NCBI GenBank assembly: GCA_963713545.1 | Contig: CAVQME010000001.1 | Coordinates: forward strand, 124,001 to 188,000 | DNA from: CAVPLM01 sp963713545 | Lineage (GTDB): Bacteria > Actinomycetota > Thermoleophilia > RBG-16-64-13 | Length of the DNA stretch: 64,000 nt | Direction of reading: 5' to 3' | Part shown: piece by piece, positions 51,467 through 59,601 of the stretch | Layout: each line of letters begins with the position of its first letter | Numbering within the stretch: the first letter of the stretch is position 1 | The notes under the pieces: generated by a model | The model's input: only the letters and a program-made list of their open reading frames with translations | Databases searched by the model: none | Told to the model about the DNA's origin: nothing | Position numbers and translations under genes: made by a program

Positions 51467-52285
51467 ATGAAGGTATTCGTTATTGACGTCGGCCTCTGCG
51501 TGGGCTGCTACGCCTGCCAGTTCGTCTGCAAGGACGAGCACGTCGGCAATGACTGGTCGCCGATCGCCAAGCCCCAGCCCGACACCGGCCAATTCTGGAT
51601 GCGGTTGGACGAACACATCAGAGGGACCGTGCCGAAAGTCGAGATGCACTACGTCCCTAACCCCTGCATGCACTGCGACGACCCGCCCTGCATCCCGCCC
51701 TGTCCGATCGAGGGCGCCATCTACAAGCGAGACGACGGCTTGGTCGTCATCGACTCGGTGAAGTGCACCGGCTGCCGGTTGTGCGTCGACGCCTGCCCGT
51801 ATGACGCCATCTACTTCAATGACGACCTGAACCTCGCCCAGAAGTGCACCGGCTGTGCCCACCTGCTCGACGGCGGCGAGTGGAAGATCCCCAGGTGCGC
51901 AGATGCCTGCCCCACCCTTGCCATCAAGTTCGGCGAGGAGAGCGAATTCGCGGCCGAGATCGCCCAGGCCGAGGTGTTGAAGCCCGAGCTCGGAGCCAAG
52001 CCCCGGGTCTACTACTTGAACATTCCTAAGAGGTTCGTCGGCGGTACGGTGTACGACCCGGCTCAGAAAGAGGTGGTCATCGGCGCCACCTGTACCCTCA
52101 CTGCAGTGAAGGGCGGCCCGGCCCTGACCGCCACCACCGACTACTTCGGTGATTTCTGGTTCAGGGGATTGGCCGACGGCACGTATAAGCTGACCATCTC
52201 GGCCAAGGGATTCGCCGATAAGACCTTGGCTGACATCAGCACTGAGAAGGACGTCAATCTCGGCGACATAGCGTTGACCAAGTAA
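51467..52285 (+). CDS. FeS small subunit (four-cluster form, C-terminal beta-domain)
   Basis: A 272-residue partner of the preceding large subunit. It has sixteen cysteines in four groups (Cys11-14-17-21, 67-70-75-79, 100-103-106-110, 127-130-144-148), enough for four [4Fe-4S] clusters, unlike its twelve-cysteine paralogue at 44328. The C-terminal 90 residues again form a transthyretin/Cna-B-like domain ('TDYFGDFWFRGLADGTYKL'). Its ATG immediately follows the TAG of the large-subunit gene with GGAGG upstream, so the two are translated together. Four clusters suit real electron import or export, so this pair may catalyse a net redox step. A strong terminator follows. Confidence 0.9.
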   Translation: MKVFVIDVGLCVGCYACQFVCKDEHVGNDWSPIAKPQPDTGQFWMRLDEHIRGTVPKVEMHYVPNPCMHCDDPPCIPPCPIEGAIYKRDDGLVVIDSVKCTGCRLCVDACPYDAIYFNDDLNLAQKCTGCAHLLDGGEWKIPRCADACPTLAIKFGEESEFAAEIAQAEVLKPELGAKPRVYYLNIPKRFVGGTVYDPAQKEVVIGATCTLTAVKGGPALTATTDYFGDFWFRGLADGTYKLTISAKGFADKTLADISTEKDVNLGDIALTK

Positions 52286-52290
52286 CAATG

Positions 52291-52322
52291 CTCGTCGGGC
52301 TCAGGCGCCTGGGCCCGACGAG
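52291..52322 (+). terminator. Inverted repeat after the small-subunit gene
   Basis: CTCGTCGGGC (52291-52300) pairs perfectly with GCCCGACGAG (52313-52322) six bases past the stop codon. No T-run follows, so it may protect the mRNA end or act with the next hairpin. Confidence 0.55.
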
Positions 52323-52334
52323 ATCGGCAGAACC

Positions 52335-52372
52335 ACCGGGGCCCCCGCCGCAGAAGCGGCGGGGGCCCCGGT
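52335..52372. terminator. Strong terminator hairpin between convergent operons
   Basis: A perfect 17-bp GC stem (arms 52335-52351 and 52356-52372, loop AGAA) followed by CTTCCC on the plus strand. It separates the large/small operon from the convergent SDR gene. Confidence 0.75.
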
Positions 52373-52384
52373 CTTCCCTATGAG

Positions 52385-52458
52385 AGGGGGCAAACGGGTT
52401 CCCCGGAAGAGTCGCGCAGGCTTTTGCGCGCAGCTGGAGGGGGATCCGTTTGCCCCCT
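52385..52458. repeat. Inverted repeat near the SDR 3' end
   Basis: AGGGGGCAAACGG at 52385-52397 is repeated inverted at 52446-52458 (13 of 13), with further partial pairing inside and a GCGC-rich inner hairpin. It lies six bases from the SDR stop and could terminate that gene on the minus strand. Three hairpins in 170 bp is unusual for one convergent junction. Confidence 0.5.
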
Positions 52459-52463
52459 ATCTT

Positions 52464-53279
52464 CTAACCCCAGGCGGCCCCCAGATGGCCCACGCCGGCG
52501 GCGAAGGCGTCGACGATATGGACGCCTCCGTCGGCCAGCACGGTCGAGCCGGTCATGAAGCCTGAGTCGTCGCTCGCCAAGAACACGAAAACACCCGCGA
52601 TGTCGGGCGGGTCGCCTATCCGATGCAGGGGGACGTTCGTGCGCACCTTGTCGAAGACTCCGTCCATGTCGGTGTTCAAAAGTTCCGCCAGGGGTTTGAA
52701 GTTCATCTCCAGCATGCTCGTACGTATGGGGCCAGGGCAGACGACGTTGCAGCGCACGTTATGCTTGCCGTAGTCGAGCGCCACCTGCTTGGTCAGATGA
52801 ATGATCCCCGCCTTGGTGGTGCAGTAGGCCGGCGCGCCCGGTACGGCCACCACTCCTGCCAGGGAGGATACGTTGACGATCGAACCTCCACCGCCCTCGA
52901 TCATCTTCGGGATCGCCGCTTTCATCATGAGGAACGGCCCGGTGAGATTGACCTCCAGCTGCTGGCGCCACACCGCCGGGTCCAGTTCGACGACGTTCTC
53001 GTTCATCTCGATCGCCGCGTTGTTCACGAGGACGTCCAGGCGGCCGCTGAAGCCGAGGGCTGCCTCGACCATCTTCTGCGCGTTCCCGTCTTCCGAGACA
53101 TCACCGCTGAATACGGTCACGCTCCCGGCGGGCAGTGCGTCTGCGACTGCCTGCAACATCTCCCGGCGCCGGCCGGTGATGCAGACCTTTGCCCCCTCTG
53201 CGACGAAGCGCTCCACGACGGCCCGGCCGATGCCGGTGCCACCCCCGGTGATGAGGGCCACCTTGCCTTCGAGCTGCAT
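52464..53279 (-). CDS. Short-chain dehydrogenase/reductase
   Basis: A 271-residue classical SDR. 'LITGGGTGIGRA' is the cofactor loop, 'VLVNNAA' follows, the serine is in 'IVNVSSLAG' and the catalytic pair in 'YCTTK'. ATG 53279 is preceded by GGGGAGTGGAG; a longer frame upstream has no family similarity. It is last in a minus-strand run with an MBL-fold protein 68 bp upstream. In phloroglucinol degraders, SDRs of this type reduce the ring or act on the ring-opened hydroxy acid, so either role is possible here by inference. Fatty-acid or steroid-type substrates cannot be excluded. Confidence 0.9.
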   Translation of the reverse strand: MQLEGKVALITGGGTGIGRAVVERFVAEGAKVCITGRRREMLQAVADALPAGSVTVFSGDVSEDGNAQKMVEAALGFSGRLDVLVNNAAIEMNENVVELDPAVWRQQLEVNLTGPFLMMKAAIPKMIEGGGGSIVNVSSLAGVVAVPGAPAYCTTKAGIIHLTKQVALDYGKHNVRCNVVCPGPIRTSMLEMNFKPLAELLNTDMDGVFDKVRTNVPLHRIGDPPDIAGVFVFLASDDSGFMTGSTVLADGGVHIVDAFAAGVGHLGAAWG

Positions 53280-53347
53280 CTCTCCACTCCCCTCGTCTGT
53301 TGAAGTGCCTGCGGTCGGGCCGCCCCGTGGGCGACGGAGCCTAGTGC

Positions 53348-54274
53348 CTATTCCTTTGGCGGATCGCCGTCGAACCCGCCGCTCGGATTCAAGAAGATCT
53401 TGCCGGGTTCGCCTGGCAGTGGCGTGAACCAATCGGGGCAGCTGTGCGGGAACAGCAGTCTCGCCTGCCAGTGGAGGGCGAAATCCTCAGCCTTCACGTC
53501 GCCATAGTACTTGTTCATGCCCTCCACCAGCTCAGCGCCGTTCGTGGCGGTGCCGTAGACCTCGTCGTAGACATCCAGATAGCGGAGAGACCAATCGACA
53601 CAGTCTGTGTAGGTGCGAGACGTTTCTTCCTGGACCTCCTCGAGGATTCGCAACTTGGCCTCGTCGTGATGCCCGGGGATGACTACCCGCGGGTCGAAAT
53701 CCAGCAGCTGGCGGATCGAGGTCCTCCACCTCACCCGCCGCTCCACGTTACTCTCGATCGGCCACAGGTTGCAGTCGTGGAAGGCCACATCCGTCGCGCA
53801 TGCGACTCCTATCGAGGGGACCCAGACCACGGAGTTGTTTATGCTGTCGCCCTCCCAGCCGTCTGAGAACAGCAGCTCCTCGCCCTCCAATTCGAGACGA
53901 GGATCATGGAGCGGCATGGGGATCGTCGTCTTGGTGGGGATGTCGGGACCGAAACGGTCGATGGCCCACATGTCGACTTTGTCACTTGAGGTGAACACCA
54001 CGTCCCTGACTACGCTGGGCAAGGCCACGATCTTGGCTTGAGGGAAGGCGTGTTGTAGCACGCCCAGGCCGAAGTGATGATCAGGGTGGAAGTGCGACAC
54101 GTAGATATGGGTGAGGTTCTTCCTCATGGGGATGATCTGGGCGACCATCTTGTGAGTGTCGCTGAGGAGCTGGGAGGCGTCTATCAGAATCGCGTCCTTC
54201 TCCCCGTAGAAGAGCGTGGAGTTGCTGTTGAAGCCCAGATAGCTATGCAGAAACACCTTGTATTTGAGTGGCAC
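53348..54274 (-). CDS. Metallo-beta-lactamase-fold hydrolase
   Basis: A 308-residue MBL-fold protein. The metal motif H-x-H-x-D-H is seen as 'SHFHPDHHFG' (His61, His63, Asp65, His66). Further ligands are likely in 'ATDVAFHDCN' and 'VIPGHHDEAK'. There is no signal peptide. The C-terminal 100 residues are not a standard MBL extension I recognise. The start is GTG 54274. It is flanked by alanine dehydrogenase and an SDR on the same strand. The neighbourhood makes it a candidate hydrolase for a cyclic ketone or lactone intermediate, but the fold covers many reactions. Confidence 0.85.
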   Translation of the reverse strand: MPLKYKVFLHSYLGFNSNSTLFYGEKDAILIDASQLLSDTHKMVAQIIPMRKNLTHIYVSHFHPDHHFGLGVLQHAFPQAKIVALPSVVRDVVFTSSDKVDMWAIDRFGPDIPTKTTIPMPLHDPRLELEGEELLFSDGWEGDSINNSVVWVPSIGVACATDVAFHDCNLWPIESNVERRVRWRTSIRQLLDFDPRVVIPGHHDEAKLRILEEVQEETSRTYTDCVDWSLRYLDVYDEVYGTATNGAELVEGMNKYYGDVKAEDFALHWQARLLFPHSCPDWFTPLPGEPGKIFLNPSGGFDGDPPKE

Positions 54275-54385
54275 GCTCGCTCCCTTCTTGACGGCGGATC
54301 CTGGCGGCGGCGCCGCGCTGAGGCTACCGGCTTCGAATCCTTTCCGGTAAGCGCACAGATGCTAACGACCTAGAGAACAGCCTGC

Positions 54386-55492
54386 TCATGCCTCGTAAGG
54401 CGTGTACCCGATACCCACTCCCTCGGAGACCGATCGGTTCACCAGTTTGCCCTTGTGCACATTGAGCCCCTTGCGCAGAGGCACGTCGGCCTGTAGCGCC
54501 GCCTTGTATCCCAGGTTGGCCAGCTTGGACACGTAGGGGAAGGTGGCGTTGGTAAGGGCGAAGGTGGAAGTACGAGAGACGCAGCCCGGCAGGTTGGCCA
54601 CGCAGTACATGGTCACTCCATCGACCGTGAAGACCGGGTCCTCGTGGGTGGTGGGCACCGCCCCTTCCACGCAGCCGCCCTGGTCGATGGCCACGTCCAC
54701 GATGACCGAGCCCTTCCTCATTTGGGCGATCATGTCCCTGGTGACCACCTTCTTGGCTTTGGCTCCGGGGATAAGCAGCCCGCCGATCACGAGATCGGCT
54801 CCCGCCACAGCCTCCTCGATGTTGTAGACGTTGGAGGCCAGCACACTGAGACGCCCCTCGAGCACGTCGGCTAGATAGCGCAGCCGGTCCAGGTTGATGT
54901 CGAGGATGGTGACGTTGGCACCCATACCCAGAGCCACCTTGGCCGCGTTGATCCCGACCACGCCGCCTCCGATGATGGCCACGTTCGCGGGAGGCGTACC
55001 GGGTACCCCGGCGAGGAGCACTCCGCTGCCACCGTTCTCTTTTTCCAGCCAGTGGGCTCCCACCTGGATGGAGAGCTTGCCCGCTACCTCGCTCATGGGG
55101 GTGAGCAAGGGGAGAGAGCCGTTATCGAGCTGCACCGTCTCGTAGGCGATGCCGACGATCTCGCGCTCGAGCAAGGCCTGAGTGAGCTCCGGGGCGGGAG
55201 CCAAGTGCAGGTAGGTGAAGAGCACCTGGTCTTTTCTAAGGAGGGGATACTCCTGGGGCAGGGGCTCCTTCACCTTCACCACCATCTCTGCCTCGGCAAA
55301 GACGGCCTCGGCCGTGGGCCGGAGCTGAGCCCCGGCGCCGACGTACTGGGCGTCGGAGATGCCGGAGCCCTCTCCGGCCGAGGCCTGGATGATGACGGTG
55401 TGACCGTCCTCCACCAGGCTCCGCACTCCGGCAGGTACCAGCGCCACCCGGTACTCGTGGTTCTTCACTTCCTTGGGCACACCGACGATCAT
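54386..55492 (-). CDS. ald: Alanine dehydrogenase
   Basis: A 368-residue NAD-dependent enzyme interconverting alanine and pyruvate plus ammonia. 'MIVGVPKEVKNHEYRVALVP' is the classic start. 'VKVKEPLPQEYPLL' and 'LFTYLHLAP' carry the substrate lysine and histidine, and 'AIIGGGVVGINAAKVALGMG' is the Rossmann loop. ATG 55492 follows GGGAAGAG; a longer frame overlapping upstream sequence has no homology. It lies between an aldehyde oxidoreductase gene and the MBL-fold gene. It may recycle reducing power and nitrogen; its link to aromatic catabolism is only positional. Confidence 0.95.
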   Translation of the reverse strand: MIVGVPKEVKNHEYRVALVPAGVRSLVEDGHTVIIQASAGEGSGISDAQYVGAGAQLRPTAEAVFAEAEMVVKVKEPLPQEYPLLRKDQVLFTYLHLAPAPELTQALLEREIVGIAYETVQLDNGSLPLLTPMSEVAGKLSIQVGAHWLEKENGGSGVLLAGVPGTPPANVAIIGGGVVGINAAKVALGMGANVTILDINLDRLRYLADVLEGRLSVLASNVYNIEEAVAGADLVIGGLLIPGAKAKKVVTRDMIAQMRKGSVIVDVAIDQGGCVEGAVPTTHEDPVFTVDGVTMYCVANLPGCVSRTSTFALTNATFPYVSKLANLGYKAALQADVPLRKGLNVHKGKLVNRSVSEGVGIGYTPYEA

Positions 55493-55604
55493 GCTCTTCC
55501 CTTCCTTCTTGACCGATTCGACGGTAGCTGTAGCCGCGACGCTCCGGTCTCCACCAGTTCCCCCCGGATCGGGAGCGAGCTTCTGGCCCCCGACGCCCGG
55601 AGGC

Positions 55605-57485
55605 TCAGACCACCAGCGACGGCTCGATGCCCAGGTCCGCGAGCGTCGCCGGCAGGGCACCTCCCGTCTGTGGATCCCAACCCATAGCCTCGAAGTACCG
55701 GTCACGTAGCGCCTCGAACGGGATCTCCTGTCCCGTCGCCGGTCCGACACTGAGCGGCACCTCAAATCTCCTCGGAAGCCGGAAATCGGCCGGGCTGACC
55801 CCCTCGCGGTAGTTGAAGGCCTGCCGCAGGGTGAGGATGCGTTTGCCCGCCCTCAGGGCTTCGCTCCAGTCCATGTCCCAACCCGTGACCGGCCGCAAGA
55901 GCTCCACCAACGGAGGAGTGTAGAACTGGCCGTAGAGGGCGCAGAGACCGGCCGAGCTAAGCAGCTGCATGTATGCCGCGCCGCGGGCGTAGATATCGCC
56001 CTTCTTGTCGTAGTCTCCGTACATCTCACCCGAATCGCCTGGCTGCAGAAGCGGGTCGGACCCCAGCGCAGCCCCCTGCTCGAGCACACCCATGGCCTGC
56101 GGTCCCAGATGCTGGGCGGGCTGGGCGTCGCCGATGTAGAACGTGCCGCTGCTGGGGGCCATGCGAGGATCGTGATAGGGGACCGCCCGGCCGGCCACGG
56201 TCATCTCGTACTCCTCGCTGCCCCGGCCTATCTGCGCAGCCGCCACCTTGGCGCCGTCGGCCAGCGCCGCGCCCAGGCCTTCCCGTCTCGCCATCTGCCC
56301 GATCAAGGCGACCAGGGCCTCGGCGTTGCCCCAGTTGAGTTCCAAGCCCCCTATGTCTTTCGAATCGAGGAGACCGTTCTCATAGCATTCCATCGCGAAG
56401 GAGACACTGTTCCCCGCACCCATGGTGTCAAGCCCATAGCGATTGCAGATCTCATTCGCCCGGATGACCGCCTGCAGGTTGTCGTTGCGGCAGCAGGCTC
56501 CGAGGGCCGCGAGGGTCTCGTATTCCGGCCGGTGAAGCTCGTCCTGGCTGGCGAACGGGCCGTCGTCGATCTTTATGAGAGCGCCACAGCGGACCGGGCA
56601 GGTGCTACAACCATAGGCCTTGAGCTTGAAGACGTCCATATTGGCGCTGTCGAGATTGTTGCAGGTGGGCAGAGCATCGGTGCCGGTGGAGGCCCAGTTG
56701 TCCGCGGGGCAGTCGCCGATGGACAGGAGGAAGCTCGTGCCCCCGCCTGTGCCGACGGCCGTGAGCCCTTGGTGGAAGGGGCTGTTCTTGAGGGCCTCGC
56801 CGTAGTCCTTGTGGACCAGTTTCAGCCCCGCTTTGTCGGCCACGCCGACGCGAGCGCCCTTGCCGGCGCGGATTGCGATGGCCTTGAGCTTCTTGGAGCC
56901 CATGACCGCTCCCACCCCGGAACGGGCGGCGATCCTGCCCTTTTCGTTCACGATCCCGGCAAGAAGGGAAAGCTGCTCGCCCGACGGGCCGATGCAGGAG
57001 ATCTTCCAATCGCCAGAGTCTCCCAGCGCGGCCTGCAACAAATCGTCGGTCTCATAGGTATCTTTGCCCCAGAGCTGCCCGGCATCCATGAGCCGCGCCT
57101 GCCCCGCGTCGATGACCAGGCAAACCGGGCGCTCGGCCGCACCGGTGAAAAAGACTCCGTCGTAACCCGCGGCCTTGAGTTCCGGTCCGAAATAGCCTCC
57201 AGAGTTGGAGTCGGCCCACGCTCCTGTGAGAGGTGATTTCGCGGTGACCGTGTATCTGCCCCCACCGTAGACCCCCGTCGCGGTGAGCGGTCCGGTGGTG
57301 AAGGCCAGCAGGTTGTCCGGTCCCAGAGGATCGATACCTGCCTTGGTCCGCTCCATCGTTATCCTGACGCCAAGACCGGTGCCGCCGATCCAAGCGCGAT
57401 AGAAACCCTCATCGGGTACTTCTTCGCGAATGGTGCCGGAGGTCAGGTCGACGAAGAGCAGCTTTCCCGCGTACCCATAAGCCAT
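55605..57485 (-). CDS. Aldehyde:ferredoxin oxidoreductase family (tungsten/molybdopterin)
   Basis: A 626-residue AOR-family enzyme that oxidises aldehydes or reduces acids with ferredoxin. 'YAGKLLFVDLTSG' and 'WIGGTGLGVRI' open the pterin-binding domain. The [4Fe-4S] ligands Cys293, Cys296, Cys300 ('YGCSTCPVRC') and Cys515 ('SAGLCALYG') are in place, and 'RPEYETLAALG' is the family motif. ATG 57485 has GGGAGG nine bases upstream. It heads the minus-strand run and is divergent from the membrane molybdoenzyme operon across 319 bp. Substrate unknown; some relatives act on aromatic aldehydes or acids. Confidence 0.92.
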   Translation of the reverse strand: MAYGYAGKLLFVDLTSGTIREEVPDEGFYRAWIGGTGLGVRITMERTKAGIDPLGPDNLLAFTTGPLTATGVYGGGRYTVTAKSPLTGAWADSNSGGYFGPELKAAGYDGVFFTGAAERPVCLVIDAGQARLMDAGQLWGKDTYETDDLLQAALGDSGDWKISCIGPSGEQLSLLAGIVNEKGRIAARSGVGAVMGSKKLKAIAIRAGKGARVGVADKAGLKLVHKDYGEALKNSPFHQGLTAVGTGGGTSFLLSIGDCPADNWASTGTDALPTCNNLDSANMDVFKLKAYGCSTCPVRCGALIKIDDGPFASQDELHRPEYETLAALGACCRNDNLQAVIRANEICNRYGLDTMGAGNSVSFAMECYENGLLDSKDIGGLELNWGNAEALVALIGQMARREGLGAALADGAKVAAAQIGRGSEEYEMTVAGRAVPYHDPRMAPSSGTFYIGDAQPAQHLGPQAMGVLEQGAALGSDPLLQPGDSGEMYGDYDKKGDIYARGAAYMQLLSSAGLCALYGQFYTPPLVELLRPVTGWDMDWSEALRAGKRILTLRQAFNYREGVSPADFRLPRRFEVPLSVGPATGQEIPFEALRDRYFEAMGWDPQTGGALPATLADLGIEPSLVV

Positions 57486-57804
57486 CAGAGAGCACCTCCC
57501 ATCTAAGACAGTGAGCCTGCCTACCCCCAGGAACCCGTGATACGCCCTCATCCTAACTGTTCCGCGAGCGCCGCGCAAACGCAGTGAGTGGTCGCAGACG
57601 TCTTCCCATGCCCGTGGCGGTCGAGAATCACGCTCCCACAAACGGTATTGTGCGTAACGTTGTGCATTATATCGATATCACTAAATGTGCTTGTATGCTA
57701 CAATCGGTCTGATTCGATCCGCAAGCGCATTGGGAGATCCCCCTCGAGCGCGTCTCGAGGCGGGGAGCCGCAGACGACAGCCTAGTAGGGAACAGGAGGG
57801 GCCG
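57486..57804. promoter_or_regulatory. Divergent regulatory region with palindrome
   Basis: This 319-bp gap separates the AOR gene from the membrane molybdoenzyme operon. A perfect 10-bp palindrome ATATCGATAT lies at 57669-57678. TACAAT at 57699-57704 is a good -10 for the rightward operon, but no -35 fits at 17 bp, and the palindrome covers that place. This suggests an activator-dependent promoter. The CGATAT half-site also occurs in the candidate IclR operator at 47760. No RNA gene or small coding frame is seen. Confidence 0.5.
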
Positions 57805-58581
57805 ATGGCGAGATGGGGAATGGTTATCAACCTCGCGAAGTGCGTCCGGTGCCATGCGTGTGTGGCCGCGTGCCGGATCGAGCACTTCCTACCGCTTAGA
57901 GTGACCTGGCCGAGACTCATCGCCCTCGAGACGGACGACGGCATCACCGTCGACGTGACCACGTACCCGGTCAGATGCAACCAGTGCAAAGAGGCGCCGT
58001 GTGTCGACGTCTGCCCTACCGAAGCATCCCACAAGCGCGAGGATGGAATCGTCGCCATCGATTCCGACAAGTGCTTCGGTTGCCGGTACTGCGTCATCGC
58101 CTGTCCGTACCAGAACCGCACGTACCTCTCTCGCAAGAGGAATCCGAACTACTTCCCCGAGCACGCGATGACCAGCTTTGAGAAGAAGGGGAAAGAGCTC
58201 TATCCGCACCAGGTGGGAACCACACAGAAGTGCAACTTCTGCATGGAGCGCATCGACGCCGGCCTCGAAAAGGGCTTGACGCCGGGCATCGACCGTGAGG
58301 CCACGCCGGCGTGCGTGAACATCTGCCAGGCAAGGGCCCTCACCTTCGGCGACCTCGAAGATCCCAACAGCGAGGTTGCCAAACTGATAAGAGAGAAGGC
58401 CGGCTTCGTGCTGCACTCCGAGTACGGCACCGAACCGTCCGTCTACTACATCGACTACAAGCTGGGCGGCGCCCCCTCGAACAAGGCGCCCGTCGAAGCT
58501 CAGACCGGCAGCCATATTCAGCACCTGAGTACCGTTTACTCTGTGTCCAAGCCAAAACTGGCCAAGAAGAACGCCGAATAG
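57805..58581 (+). CDS. Four-cluster ferredoxin subunit of a membrane molybdoenzyme (NrfC/PsrB-like)
   Basis: A 258-residue electron-transfer subunit with sixteen cysteines (Cys13-16-19-23, 58-61-66-70, 90-93-96-100, 143-146-170-174) for four [4Fe-4S] clusters. It has no C-terminal beta-domain, unlike the two transhydroxylase small subunits. No Tat signal. ATG 57805 has GGAGG ten bases upstream. It is first in a three-gene operon, followed by the NrfD anchor and the catalytic subunit. It should carry electrons between the quinone site and the molybdenum subunit on the cytoplasmic side. Confidence 0.92.
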   Translation: MARWGMVINLAKCVRCHACVAACRIEHFLPLRVTWPRLIALETDDGITVDVTTYPVRCNQCKEAPCVDVCPTEASHKREDGIVAIDSDKCFGCRYCVIACPYQNRTYLSRKRNPNYFPEHAMTSFEKKGKELYPHQVGTTQKCNFCMERIDAGLEKGLTPGIDREATPACVNICQARALTFGDLEDPNSEVAKLIREKAGFVLHSEYGTEPSVYYIDYKLGGAPSNKAPVEAQTGSHIQHLSTVYSVSKPKLAKKNAE

Positions 58582-58600
58582 AGGAAGGAGGGGAAGCCAC

Positions 58601-59572
58601 ATGAATGCAAGAACAGCCCGCCAATGGATGGTCACCCATGAGTGGATGATCAAGCCCATGGCTCAGACCGAGTGGATCGAGGGCAAGGGTCTGCTCGTCT
58701 GGCTGGCAGAGGTCTTCTCGGCCCTCGGCACCGGTCTCTATCTCGTGTCGCTCTTCTTCGCCCTGCAGGAGGACTTCGCGGTCACCGCCTTCTGGGCCGG
58801 CATCTTCGGCTGGATCATGATCGCGATCTTCAAGCTGCCCCTGCACCTGGCCTACCTCGGGAAGCCCTTGCGCTTCTGGAGGAGCTTCCCACCGTTCAGC
58901 AACGCGTGGAGGACCTCCTGGTTCGCCCGGGGCATCGTCTTCACCATGATCTTCCTTGCCTTCGGGGTTCTGCAGTTGATAATGCAGGGTCTGATCGCTT
59001 ACGACGTGACCGATGGCTCGGGCGTCGTGGCAGCCAACTACGTCTTCATGGTGCTCGCGGGCGTCTTCTGCGTCATGACCTCTGTCTATTGCGGATTCGC
59101 CATGAGCTACTGCAAGAGCGTGCCCTTCTGGAACACGGGTCTATTGCCTATCGTGTTCCTTCTCATGGGCATAGCCGACGGCCTGGCGCTGATCATGGGA
59201 GTGGGGCTGGTCACAGGCGAAGATGTCATACCGGCGGCGGAGTCGGCGACTCGGATCATGCTGATCATCAACTCCCTGCTCATCCTCAGCTATCTGGTCA
59301 ATGCGAACTATCAGTCGACCACGGCGGAGTTGTCGGTGAAAGAGCTAATCCGGGGAAAACTGGCCTGGGTATTTTGGCTGGGGATCGTCGCCCTGGGCAT
59401 AGTGATCCCGTTCGTGATATCGATCGCCAGCTATTTCTCCGGCTCGGAGGCAACCGCCGGACTCCTCGTTTTTGCGATCATCTGCCATACGATCGGGGCG
59501 TTCTCCCTTAAGTACGGCGTACTCAAGGTCGGCATCTACAGGCCCCTCCTTCCGAAAGCCCACGCCTACTAG
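58601..59572 (+). CDS. NrfD/PsrC-like membrane anchor subunit
   Basis: A 323-residue integral membrane protein with about eight hydrophobic helices, for example 'LLVWLAEVFSALGTGLYLVS' and 'LGIVALGIVIPFVISIASYF'. The pattern of helices and 'KLPLHLAYLGKPLRFWRSF' match NrfD/PsrC quinone-interacting anchors of complex iron-sulphur molybdoenzymes. It carries no haem-ligand motif. It starts 20 bases after the FeS gene and ends 30 bases before the catalytic subunit gene, so the three form one complex. Confidence 0.9.
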   Translation: MNARTARQWMVTHEWMIKPMAQTEWIEGKGLLVWLAEVFSALGTGLYLVSLFFALQEDFAVTAFWAGIFGWIMIAIFKLPLHLAYLGKPLRFWRSFPPFSNAWRTSWFARGIVFTMIFLAFGVLQLIMQGLIAYDVTDGSGVVAANYVFMVLAGVFCVMTSVYCGFAMSYCKSVPFWNTGLLPIVFLLMGIADGLALIMGVGLVTGEDVIPAAESATRIMLIINSLLILSYLVNANYQSTTAELSVKELIRGKLAWVFWLGIVALGIVIPFVISIASYFSGSEATAGLLVFAIICHTIGAFSLKYGVLKVGIYRPLLPKAHAY

Positions 59573-59601
59573 AGCACCAGCTTGGTGCCGAGGAGATATT
59601 G

